Notes under the pieces: model-generated
Told to the model about the DNA's origin: nothing
The model's database searches: none
Seen by the model: the letters and a program-made list of their open reading frames with translations, nothing else
Made by a program: the position numbers and the translations under genes
Part shown: in pieces, positions 1-6,560 of the stretch
How positions within the stretch are numbered: the stretch's first letter is position 1
How the letters are laid out: every line of letters begins with the position of its first letter
DNA from: Planctomycetaceae bacterium
Lineage (GTDB): Bacteria; Planctomycetota; Planctomycetia; Pirellulales; UBA1268
Length of the DNA: 11,835 nt
Direction: 5' to 3'
Assembly (NCBI GenBank): GCA_005789975.1
Contig: SXWC01000146.1
Location: forward strand, 1 to 11,835

Positions 1-477
1 ATCGCCGGCAAGGCGGTGGCCTTCCGCGAAGCCCTCGAGCCGGCCTTCAAAACCTACGCGAAGCAGGTGGTGGCCAACGCGCGGACGCTCGCCGAGGCCC
101 TGGCCTCCGGCGGCGTGAAGCTCGTCAGCGGAGGCACCGACAACCACCTGATGCTCGTCGATGTCACGCCGCTGTCGATCGGCGGCAAGCTGGCCGAGGA
201 GACGCTCGACCGTTGCGGGATCACCTGCAACAAGAACATGATCCCGTACGACGAGCGGAAGCCGATGGATCCCTCCGGCATCCGCCTCGGCACGCCGGCA
301 CTCACGACCCGCGGCATGGGCTCCGACGAGATGAAGCGGATCGCGGGATGGATTCTGCAGGTCCTCAAGTCGCCCGGCGACGCGTCCTTGGTCGAATCGA
401 CGCGGCGGGAAGTGGCCGCGCTCGCCGAGCAGTTTCCCGTGCCGGCCGCGAAGCTCGAAGAGGCGGTCGCGGGATGA
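1..477 (+). CDS. glyA: Serine hydroxymethyltransferase, C-terminal part (5' end outside window)
   Basis: This is the last 158 codons of a PLP enzyme that interconverts serine plus tetrahydrofolate with glycine plus methylene-tetrahydrofolate in the cytoplasm. The frame is open from base 1 (IAGKAVAFREAL) to TGA at 475-477. Family motifs seen are SGGTDNHLMLVD, NKNMIPYDERKP and RLGTPALTTRG; the arginine of the last corresponds to the substrate-carboxylate-binding arginine of known SHMTs. The PLP-lysine and the N-terminal two thirds lie upstream of the window. The stop overlaps the next gene's ATG (ATGA at 474-477), which suggests translational coupling with aguB. The C-terminus looks complete and of normal length. 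Assignment is firm; only the operon relationship is inferred. Confidence 0.95.
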   Translation: MAGKAVAFREALEPAFKTYAKQVVANARTLAEALASGGVKLVSGGTDNHLMLVDVTPLSIGGKLAEETLDRCGITCNKNMIPYDERKPMDPSGIRLGTPALTTRGMGSDEMKRIAGWILQVLKSPGDASLVESTRREVAALAEQFPVPAAKLEEAVAG

Positions 478-1346
478 GTGTCCGCGGGAACGTCGTGCGG
501 ATCGGACTGGTGCAGTCTGCCTGTACGGGCTCGCGGGAAGACAACGTCGCGCGGGCGGTGGCTGGCATCGCCGCAGCGGCCGCCGCCGGGGCGGAGGTGG
601 TCTGTCTCCAGGAACTCTTCGCCGGCGAATACCCCTGCCAGTCGGAGGACCATGCCAGATTCGCCGAGGCGGAAGGGGTGCCGGGGCCGCTCACCGGGCG
701 GCTGGCCGAAGCGGCACGGGAGTTCGGCGTCGTGCTGGTGGGAAGCGTGTTCGAGCGGCGGACCGCCGGTCTGTTTCACAACACCGCGGTCATCTTCGAG
801 GCCGACGGCTCGACGGTCGGCGTCTATCTCAAGATGCTCATCCCCGACGATCCCCTCTTCTACGTGAAGTTCTATTTCGCGCCCGGCGACACCGGCTTCA
901 TGAGCGTGCCCACCAGCCGGCTGGCCGTCGGCCCGCTGGTCTGCTGGGATCAGTGGTATCCCGAGGCGGCCCGGCTCACGGCGCTGGCGGGCGCGCAGGC
1001 GATTTTCTACCCCACGGCGATCGGCTGGCTCGACGGCGAGGAATCGCTGCACCGCGCGCAGTACGAGGCGTGGGACACGATGCTCCGGAGCCATGCGATA
1101 GCCAACGGCGTGTTCGTCGTGGCGGTCAACCGCACCGGCCGCGAGGGGCCGCTGCGGTTCTGGGGGGCCAGCGTCGTCTACGCCCCCGACGGCGCGGTCC
1201 TCCTGAAGGCCGGCCACGACGCCCCCGAGACGCTCGTCTGCGAGTGCGATCTCGACCGCATCGAATGGTCACGGACACGCTGGCCCTTCTTCCGCGACCG
1301 GCGGATCGACGCCTACGGTCAACTGCTCAGCCGCTGGGGATCGTGA
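474..1346 (+). CDS. aguB: N-carbamoylputrescine amidase-type nitrilase-superfamily hydrolase
   Basis: Predicted 290-residue cytoplasmic C-N hydrolase, the family's usual length. AguB cleaves N-carbamoylputrescine to putrescine, CO2 and ammonia, the last step of the agmatine route. Active-site positions are Glu47 (CLQELFAGEYPC), Lys120 (YLKMLIPDDP) and Cys157 (VCWDQWYPEAAR). FYPTAIGW, SHAIANGVFVVAVNR and the ending WPFFRDRRIDAYG are typical of AguB. The ATG at 474 was chosen because it overlaps the glyA stop as ATGA, has GAAGAGG at 457-463 upstream, and gives MSVRGNVVRIGLVQ, a normal nitrilase N-terminus. Oddity: the family motif around the lysine is YRKxHIPDxP...EKFYF, but here the Arg and His positions are Leu (119, 122) and the second conserved Glu, 11 residues after the lysine, is Val131. 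Adjacency to aguA supports the substrate assignment. Activity is uncertain because of the changed residues. Confidence 0.88.
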   Translation: MSVRGNVVRIGLVQSACTGSREDNVARAVAGIAAAAAAGAEVVCLQELFAGEYPCQSEDHARFAEAEGVPGPLTGRLAEAAREFGVVLVGSVFERRTAGLFHNTAVIFEADGSTVGVYLKMLIPDDPLFYVKFYFAPGDTGFMSVPTSRLAVGPLVCWDQWYPEAARLTALAGAQAIFYPTAIGWLDGEESLHRAQYEAWDTMLRSHAIANGVFVVAVNRTGREGPLRFWGASVVYAPDGAVLLKAGHDAPETLVCECDLDRIEWSRTRWPFFRDRRIDAYGQLLSRWGS

Positions 1347-1350
1347 CGTC

Positions 1351-2415
1351 ATGTCCGCATACCGGCTGCCGGCCGAGTGGGAACCGCATGCCGCCACGTG
1401 GCTGGCGTGGCCCCACCGGCGTGCGACGTTCCTCGGTCCATTCGCCGCGATCCCGCCGGTCTACGCCCGGCTCGCACGGCTGATCGCCGCGCACGAGCCG
1501 GTGCGGATCGTCGGCTCGGGCGACGTGCTCGCCGCCGCGCGGTCGCTCCTCGCCGATGAGCCCGACATCGCCCTCCTCGAACTGCCCACGAGCGATTCCT
1601 GGATCCGTGACACGGGGCCCGTGTTCCTCGTCCCGCGGGAGCGGGATGGCTCGCCACCGGCCGCGGTCTGCTGGGACTGGAACGCGTGGGGCGGAAAGTA
1701 TCCGCCGTGGGACGCCGACGCGGCGATCGCGCGGGGCATCGCGGCGCACCTCGGCATGGAGAGGCTCATGCCGCACGTGGTGCTCGAGGGGGGCGCGATC
1801 GAGACCGACGGCGACGGCACGCTGCTCGCCAACGAGCGTTGCGTGGTCGATCCGCGACGAAATCCCGGCCTTGACCGCGAAGCGATGGAAGCCGTTCTCG
1901 GACGGTGGCTGTCGATCGACCGCGTGCTCTGGGTCGGGGGCGACCTCGCCGGCGACGACACCGACGGCCACATCGATCAGCTCGCGCGATTCGTGGCTCC
2001 CGGCTGCGTGCTCGCGGCCCGGCAGCCCGACCCGCTCGACCCCAACCACTCGGGCCTCGAGGCCAACCTGGAGTTGCTCCGTCGGCATGTCGATGCCCGC
2101 GGCCGCCGGCTCGAGGTCGTGCCCGTGGACATCCCGGCCAGGTTCGCCTTCGAGGCGGCGCAGTTGCCGGCAAGCCACCTGAACTTCTACGTCGCCAACG
2201 GTCTCGTCGTGGTGCCCGTCTTCGGCGGCCCGACCGACGAGCCGGCCTTGAAGACCATCGGGGAATGCTTCCCGGGCCGCCGGATCGAGCCATTCGACTG
2301 CCGCGAACTGGTCCGCGGCCGCGGGGGCGTGCATTGCATCACGCGGGACGAGCCCGCCGTCGCCGCTCCACGCGGGTTGTCCGGGGGAAACGCCGAGGGT
2401 TTCCCCGGCCGGTGA
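1351..2415 (+). CDS. aguA: Agmatine deiminase
   Basis: Predicted 354-residue cytoplasmic enzyme of the PAD_porph family, which hydrolyses agmatine to N-carbamoylputrescine and ammonia. Family motifs run in order: RLPAEWEPHAATWLAWPH at the N-terminus, DSWIRDTGP (Asp82-Asp87), NAWGGKYPPWD, VLEGGAIETDGDGTLL, DDTDGHIDQLARF with catalytic His207, PASHLNFYVANG, and GGVHCITRDEPA with nucleophile Cys329. All catalytic positions expected for the family appear intact. The ATG at 1351 follows the aguB stop by 4 bp, with a weak GGGGA Shine-Dalgarno at 1336-1340. This pairs the two successive enzymes of the agmatine-to-putrescine route. The agmatine-forming arginine decarboxylase is not in the window. After the catalytic motif a 15-residue Gly/Pro-rich tail (PRGLSGGNAEGFPGR) is encoded by the left arm and loop of an inverted repeat. 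Confidence 0.95.
   Translation: MSAYRLPAEWEPHAATWLAWPHRRATFLGPFAAIPPVYARLARLIAAHEPVRIVGSGDVLAAARSLLADEPDIALLELPTSDSWIRDTGPVFLVPRERDGSPPAAVCWDWNAWGGKYPPWDADAAIARGIAAHLGMERLMPHVVLEGGAIETDGDGTLLANERCVVDPRRNPGLDREAMEAVLGRWLSIDRVLWVGGDLAGDDTDGHIDQLARFVAPGCVLAARQPDPLDPNHSGLEANLELLRRHVDARGRRLEVVPVDIPARFAFEAAQLPASHLNFYVANGLVVVPVFGGPTDEPALKTIGECFPGRRIEPFDCRELVRGRGGVHCITRDEPAVAAPRGLSGGNAEGFPGR
2381..2408 (+). terminator. Inverted repeat at aguA 3' end, possible terminator
   Basis: GGGGAAAC (2384-2391) is perfectly repeated in inverted form as GTTTCCCC (2399-2406) across a 7-nt loop. A CCG/CGG extension is possible if one extra G is bulged. The repeat sits inside the last codons of aguA and is followed, after the stop, by a short ATTTTC (2415-2420) rather than a full T-tract. 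Its position at the end of the aguBA unit and before a 159-bp gene-free gap suits a terminator or an mRNA 3' stabilising hairpin. The weak T-run makes rho-independent termination uncertain. Confidence 0.35.
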
Positions 2416-2530
2416 TTTTCGCATCCTGCCCGGGGAGACGTGTTCCACCGTCGGTTGGGTCGGCGGGCGTCACGCGGGACAAACGGGCCTGAATCCCGCA
2501 GATTTTCCCCCTTGCCCCGTCGGGGCCCGT

Positions 2531-2556
2531 GGGCGACCATTTGCGCTGAGTCGCCC
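2531..2556 (+). promoter_or_regulatory. Leader hairpin just upstream of the DoxX gene
   Basis: GGGCGAC (2531-2537) and GTCGCCC (2550-2556) form a perfect 7-bp inverted repeat around a 12-nt loop. It ends 5 nt before the strong Shine-Dalgarno GAGGAG (2562-2567). A second compact hairpin, GCCCC (2514-2518) with GGGGC (2522-2526), lies just before it. If the transcript starts upstream, these two would structure the 5' leader next to the ribosome-binding site. No riboswitch family was recognised. Short GC-rich inverted repeats also occur by chance at this composition, so a role is inference only. Confidence 0.3.
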
Positions 2557-2574
2557 GGTTCGAGGAGAGCTTCG

Positions 2575-3057
2575 ATGCAGCAGATGGCAGATGCCGTGCA
2601 GGGGTTCGTGTCGCTGCTCGGACGGCTCATGATCGCCGTTGTGTTCGTCAGTGCCGTCGTCAACAAGGTGACGCAGTTCTCCTCCACCGCCGCCTACATG
2701 GCGTCGGAAGGGGTGCCCAATCCGAAGTTCGCACTCTTCGGCGCGATCGGGCTTTTGCTGATCGGGGGCCTCTCTTTGATCCTCGGCGCCTGGACGAGAA
2801 TCGGGGCCTTTTTTCTATTCGTCTTCCTGATGGCCGCCACCTTCTATTTCCACGATTTCTGGAAGTTTGCCGACGCCGGCCAGCGGCAGTTGCAGACGAT
2901 CCAGTTCATGAAAAACCTCGCGATTGGAGGGGGGCTGCTCACGCTCGCCGCGTATGGCGGCGGACCGTGGAGCATCGACGGCTGGATCGCGGTCAAGCAG
3001 GAAGAGGCGGAGACCACGCCCAGGCCCCGCGCCGCGGCGAAGTCGCAGGGGACGTGA
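2575..3057 (+). CDS. DoxX family membrane protein
   Basis: Predicted 160-residue inner-membrane protein with four hydrophobic segments at about residues 11-30, 51-71, 76-93 and 112-128, the DoxX/DoxD layout. The DoxX-like stretch includes LGRLMIAVVFVSAVVNKVTQF, VPNPKFALFGAIGLLLIGG, and HDFWKF followed by QFMKNLAIGGGLL. The charged C-terminal tail (KQEEAETTPRPRAAAKSQ) is probably cytoplasmic. The ATG at 2575 was chosen because GAGGAG lies 7 nt upstream; the frame stays open to 2440, but that extension encodes Arg-rich sequence with no family resemblance. DoxX proteins are linked in other bacteria to redox and thiol metabolism, but their reactions are poorly defined, so no specific function is claimed. 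The epimerase gene follows after 31 bp. Confidence 0.85.
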   Translation: MQQMADAVQGFVSLLGRLMIAVVFVSAVVNKVTQFSSTAAYMASEGVPNPKFALFGAIGLLLIGGLSLILGAWTRIGAFFLFVFLMAATFYFHDFWKFADAGQRQLQTIQFMKNLAIGGGLLTLAAYGGGPWSIDGWIAVKQEEAETTPRPRAAAKSQGT

Positions 3058-3088
3058 CGAACCGCTTGCGTCGGTCGAAGGGGTGACG

Positions 3089-4312
3089 ATGCTCGCGACC
3101 AGATCGCTCCGTGCCGCAGTGGCCCCCGCCGTCGTCACCTGGTGCTTCACCTGCCTCGCGGACGACGCGCTGAAGCCAGCTGGAGGAGAGAAGATGTCCG
3201 CGTCGCCCACAGCCGCCGGGTTCACCGCCCCGACGGTGAAGCCCTTTGGCGTGTTGCCCGATGGCAGGCCGGCGCGGCTCTACACGCTCGAGGTCGCCGG
3301 CGGCTGGAAGGCGACCGTCACCGACTATGGGGCGACCCTCACGAGCCTCGTGGTGCCCCCCCGCGATGGCGAGCAAGGGCCGCCGGTGGACGTGGTGCTC
3401 GGCTTCGACTCCCTCGAGGGCTATCTGAAGGATCGACCCTTTTTCGGCGCGATCTGCGGCCGCTGTGCCAATCGGATCGCCTGCGGGACGTTTGAACTCG
3501 ACGGCCAGGTCCACACGCTCGCCACCAACAACGGGCCCAACCACCTTCACGGCGGCGTCGTCGGCTTCGACAAGAAGCTCTGGAAGGGCACCCCGCGAAT
3601 CACGCCCCGCGGCCCCTGCGTGGCGTTCGAGCTGGTGTCGCCCGACGGCGACGAGGGCTATCCCGGCCGTCTCGTGGCGGAGGCGGCCTACACCCTCACG
3701 CCCGCGGGCGAACTCGTGGTGGAGATGCGGGCGACGACCAACGCCCCCACGATCGTGAACATGGTGCATCACACCTACTGGAACCTCGCCGGCCATGCCT
3801 CAGGCTCGATCCGCGACCACGAACTGGCCGTGGCCGCCGACCGCTACCTGCCGGTCGATGCCGGCTCCATCCCGACCGGCACCTTCGCCCCGGTCGAGGG
3901 CACTCCGTTCGACTTCCGACCCGAGCGGAGGCCGTGGGGCCGCTGCGGCGCGGCGATCGAGACCCTCCCGCCAGATGCCGCGCCGGGCACGCCCCGCGGT
4001 GTCGATCACAACTACGTCGTCCGCGACTGGAAGCCCGACGGAGGCCTGCGGATCGCCGCGACGCTGCGGGATCCGGCGAGCGGCCGGATGCTCGAGGTGC
4101 TCTCCGATCAGCCCGGGGTGCAGGTCTACATGGGCAACTTTCTCGACGGTACTCTGAAGGGCAAGGCGGGCGCGGTCTACGCCGCCAACGGCGGCATCTG
4201 CCTCGAGACCCAGAAGTATCCCGACAGCATCCATCACGCCGACTGGCCGAGCGTGCGGCTCGACCCCGGTCAGATCTCAACGCACACGATGGTGCATCGC
4301 TTCATCCGCTGA
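3089..4312 (+). CDS. galM: Aldose 1-epimerase (galactose mutarotase type), possibly secreted
   Basis: Predicted 407-residue mutarotase interconverting alpha and beta anomers of aldoses such as glucose or galactose. Motifs are CANRIACGTFELDG, NHLHGG (His154), NMVHHTYWNLAGH (His228), VDHNY (Asp306) and CLETQKYPDSIHH (Glu373). They match the two catalytic histidines, the substrate-binding Asp and the catalytic Glu of the GalM family. The ATG at 3089 has GAAGGGG 5 nt upstream and gives a plausible signal peptide: Arg-containing start, hydrophobic residues 9-24, possible cleavage after CLA. An in-frame ATG at 3194 (residue 36) has an even better Shine-Dalgarno (GGAGGAG, 3182-3188) and would give a 372-residue cytoplasmic form, closer to ordinary GalM length. 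The choice decides localisation, and both may be used. Family assignment is firm; sugar specificity is unknown. Confidence 0.92.
   Translation: MLATRSLRAAVAPAVVTWCFTCLADDALKPAGGEKMSASPTAAGFTAPTVKPFGVLPDGRPARLYTLEVAGGWKATVTDYGATLTSLVVPPRDGEQGPPVDVVLGFDSLEGYLKDRPFFGAICGRCANRIACGTFELDGQVHTLATNNGPNHLHGGVVGFDKKLWKGTPRITPRGPCVAFELVSPDGDEGYPGRLVAEAAYTLTPAGELVVEMRATTNAPTIVNMVHHTYWNLAGHASGSIRDHELAVAADRYLPVDAGSIPTGTFAPVEGTPFDFRPERRPWGRCGAAIETLPPDAAPGTPRGVDHNYVVRDWKPDGGLRIAATLRDPASGRMLEVLSDQPGVQVYMGNFLDGTLKGKAGAVYAANGGICLETQKYPDSIHHADWPSVRLDPGQISTHTMVHRFIR
3182..3196 (+). promoter_or_regulatory. Internal Shine-Dalgarno and ATG in galM
   Basis: GGAGGAG at 3182-3188 lies 5 nt before an in-frame ATG at 3194-3196. 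It is a closer match to the anti-Shine-Dalgarno sequence than the one preceding the upstream ATG at 3089. Initiation here would skip the putative signal peptide and yield a cytoplasmic mutarotase beginning MSASPTAAGF. Whether it is used cannot be told from sequence alone. Confidence 0.4.
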
Positions 4313-4362
4313 CGCCACACTCACCGTACGTTCCTCCACCCATCCCAGGCGGATCACTCCCC

Positions 4363-5163
4363 ATGGTCTTTCCCGTTGGCGACGACAACTCCGACCGCAG
4401 GACTTTCCCCTTCGTGACGATCGCCCTGATCGCCATCAACGTCTTCGTGTTCGCCGTGCTCCAGGGCATGGGCAGCAACGAGGAATTCACGATGGCCTAC
4501 GTGCAGGTGCCGAAGGAGATCATCACCGGACAGGACATCCAGCTCGAGCCGTCGCTGCGGACGATCCACACGCCCCAGGGGGACATCCAAGTCAACGATC
4601 CCGGCCTGCGGGCGACGCCGATCCCCCCGTGGATGACGCTCCTCACCGCCATCTTCATGCACGGCAGCATCATGCACCTGCTCGGCAACATGTGGTTTCT
4701 GTGGATTTTCGGCGACAACATCGAAGACGACATGGGCCATGGGAAGTACCTGATCTTCTATCTCGCCACCGGCATCATCGCATCGCTCACCTTCGTGGCG
4801 CTCAACAGTTCCGGGGAGGCCGCGCTCACGCCCTGCCTCGGGGCGTCGGGGGCGATCTCCGGGGTGCTCGGCGGCTATCTCGTGCTCCATGCCCAGCGGC
4901 GGGTGAGCGTGATCCTGATGCGGATGATGATCGACGTGCCGGGCTACGTGGCCGTGGGAATCTGGTTTCTGTTCCAGATCGTCAGCGGCTTCTTCGACCA
5001 GGGGGGGGGCGGCGGTGTCGCCTACTCGGCCCACATCGCCGGCTTCGTGGCGGGCATGGTCCTCGCCAAGCCGATGAGCATGGCGGCCGTGCGGGCCGAG
5101 GCGGATCCGATGATCGTGCTCCGCCGGCCGACACTCGACGACCGGCTCCACCGTCGCGGGTGA
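4363..5163 (+). CDS. Rhomboid family intramembrane serine protease
   Basis: Predicted 266-residue polytopic inner-membrane protease that would cut membrane proteins within or near transmembrane segments. The start MVFPVGDDNSDRR is followed by TM1 at about residues 15-34, a long polar loop of about 50 residues, and then the HGSIMHLLGNMWFLWIFGDN block typical of rhomboid loop 1 and TM2. The catalytic serine is Ser162 in GASGAISG and the catalytic histidine is His224 in SAHIAGF. About six membrane segments are apparent. The ATG at 4363 begins the family-like sequence; the upstream open frame overlaps galM antiparallel to nothing recognisable and was not used. The Shine-Dalgarno is weak (AGGCGG about 10 nt upstream). 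Substrates are unknown. A run of nine G encodes part of a Gly-rich loop before the histidine. Confidence 0.93.
   Translation: MVFPVGDDNSDRRTFPFVTIALIAINVFVFAVLQGMGSNEEFTMAYVQVPKEIITGQDIQLEPSLRTIHTPQGDIQVNDPGLRATPIPPWMTLLTAIFMHGSIMHLLGNMWFLWIFGDNIEDDMGHGKYLIFYLATGIIASLTFVALNSSGEAALTPCLGASGAISGVLGGYLVLHAQRRVSVILMRMMIDVPGYVAVGIWFLFQIVSGFFDQGGGGGVAYSAHIAGFVAGMVLAKPMSMAAVRAEADPMIVLRRPTLDDRLHRRG
5001..5009 (+). repeat. Nine-G homopolymer within the rhomboid gene
   Basis: Nine consecutive G residues lie in frame in the codons for the Gly-rich loop QGGGGGVAYSAH, between catalytic Ser162 and His224. The reading frame is intact in this sequence. A change of one base would remove His224 and the last membrane segment. 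Such tracts are prone to replication slippage and also to sequencing error. Confidence 0.85.
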
Positions 5164-5176
5164 TTGCGGGCCAGGC

Positions 5177-6433
5177 TCAGCGCCAGCGATACGCCGTGAG
5201 CCCCTTGAGGTCGCGGACGAGAAGCTGATCCCCCTCGACGGCCAGGTGGGCCCAGCTTTCCTCCGCGGCCACCCGCGCCTCGCCGAGCAGTTCATACTTC
5301 TCGGGCGTCGCCCGAATGAGCCGGAGGTCGCCGGTCTCGTCGAGCGCGAGGATGCGGTCGCCCTGGGCGACCATGCTCCAGTAGCGGCCGAAGGGGGTCG
5401 TGATCCAGTCCTCCTTGCCGGTGGCGAGGTCGAGGCATGCGAACCGCTGGTTGCGGAGATGGACGTAGGCATGCTGAGCGATCACGATGGGCGTGGACAT
5501 GTAGCCCTGGATCTTGTTTCGCCACACCTGCTCCACCGGCTCGTCGGCCCGCGAGGGGTCGATCGCGAACAGGTACGAGCCGCCGCCGTAGCTCGTCGTG
5601 AACACGCGACCGTCGCAGACCGTGGGGGTGACGATGTTCATGCCACGGAAGGCCTCGACCGGCGTCTTCCAGAGCACGGTGCCCTTGTCGGGATCGACGC
5701 CGGCGAGCTCCTCGCGGCCCTGCACGAGAATCTGCGGCACGCCGCCGATCACGGTCGGATAGGGCGATGAGAAGGCGCTGCCCGACATGCCGCCGCCGTC
5801 ATCGAGCACACGCCAGACGATGTCGCCGGTCAGCTTGTCGAGCTTTACGAATCCCGAACCCGCCTGCACGAACACATGTTCGCCGACCACCAGCGGGCTC
5901 GAGACGAATCCGAACGCGGGCAGGGGGCTCTCGAGTGCGTCCATGAAATCGACCCGCCAGTGTTCCCGTCCTGTGGCGACGTCGAGGCAGGCGAGCGTGT
6001 CGCGCATGCCGGCGACGTAGACGCGGTCGCCGTCGATGCAGGGCGTGGACCGGATCCAGGAGCCGTTCGAGGCGGCAAAGAAGGGCACCCGCAGCGCCCC
6101 CTCCCATTCGGCGTGCCAGCGTTCCCGTCCCGTCGCCCGGTCAATCGCCCGCACATGCTCGGTGGCGGCATCGCGTGTCTCGGTGACGATCACGAGATCA
6201 CCGGCGACCACGGGCCCCGAATAACTCGGGCCGAGGTCGATCCGCCACTGCTTCTCCAACCGCGCCTGCTCGAGGCCGTCGGGCCAGGCGGCGCCGGCCA
6301 CCAAGCCGTCGCGGTTCGGCCCGCGCCACTGGTGCCACGTGTCGCCGGCGGTCGCCATGGTCGGGGCGAGGCAGGCCGCCGCGATCACCATGAGGAGCCA
6401 CGGGCTGTGTCGGGCGGTGAGAACGGCATCCAT
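5177..6433 (-). CDS. Secreted PQQ-binding-like beta-propeller repeat protein
   Basis: Predicted 418-residue exported protein. An N-terminal signal peptide (MDAVLTARHSPWLLMVIAAA, with likely cleavage after ATA at about residue 29) precedes WHQWRGPNRDG, an opening common in planctomycete PQQ-repeat proteins. Repeated blades contain motifs such as AIDRATGRERW, CLDVATGREHWRVD, KLDKLTGDIVWRV, GVDPDKGTVLWKT and CLDLATGKEDW, each a tryptophan-docking blade of the PQQ_2/BamB-like type. Function is probably a periplasmic binding or scaffold role; PQQ dehydrogenase catalytic residues were not identified, so no enzymatic activity is claimed. The ATG at 6433 has GGAG 9 nt upstream. The gene is 127 bp beyond the glycosyltransferase operon and may have its own promoter. 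It converges on the rhomboid gene with 13 bp between the stops. Confidence 0.9.
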   Translation of the reverse strand: MDAVLTARHSPWLLMVIAAACLAPTMATAGDTWHQWRGPNRDGLVAGAAWPDGLEQARLEKQWRIDLGPSYSGPVVAGDLVIVTETRDAATEHVRAIDRATGRERWHAEWEGALRVPFFAASNGSWIRSTPCIDGDRVYVAGMRDTLACLDVATGREHWRVDFMDALESPLPAFGFVSSPLVVGEHVFVQAGSGFVKLDKLTGDIVWRVLDDGGGMSGSAFSSPYPTVIGGVPQILVQGREELAGVDPDKGTVLWKTPVEAFRGMNIVTPTVCDGRVFTTSYGGGSYLFAIDPSRADEPVEQVWRNKIQGYMSTPIVIAQHAYVHLRNQRFACLDLATGKEDWITTPFGRYWSMVAQGDRILALDETGDLRLIRATPEKYELLGEARVAAEESWAHLAVEGDQLLVRDLKGLTAYRWR

Positions 6434-6560
6434 GTGGGCGGGCTCCGGAAGCAGTGGGAACGAGTTTGGGGCATGATACCGCGCTCGGCCGCATGAGACC
6501 TGCGTTGAAACACACGCCGAACGTGCCGCCGGCGGAAGGTGCGACCCACGGTGCGCCGCC

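Noticed and set aside
54..2448. Long open frames on the minus strand opposite aguB and aguA (about 370-390 codons)
   Set aside because: Their products are Arg/Gly/His-rich with no recognisable motif and lie exactly opposite strongly supported genes. High GC at third codon positions produces such antisense frames.
2440..2574. N-terminal extension of the DoxX protein
   Set aside because: The extra 45 residues have no hydrophobic or family character, and a strong Shine-Dalgarno precedes the ATG at 2575.
5174..5202. Imperfect inverted repeat GGCTCA...TGAGCC at the convergent rhomboid/beta-propeller junction, as a bidirectional terminator
   Set aside because: Only 6 bp with a 17-nt loop, no T-tract on either side, and mostly inside coding sequence; chance is a sufficient explanation.
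6473..6478. Minus-strand TATCAT as a -10 box for the beta-propeller gene
   Set aside because: No convincing -35 hexamer at the right spacing, and promoter consensus in this lineage is poorly defined. A promoter somewhere in 6434-6560 remains possible.
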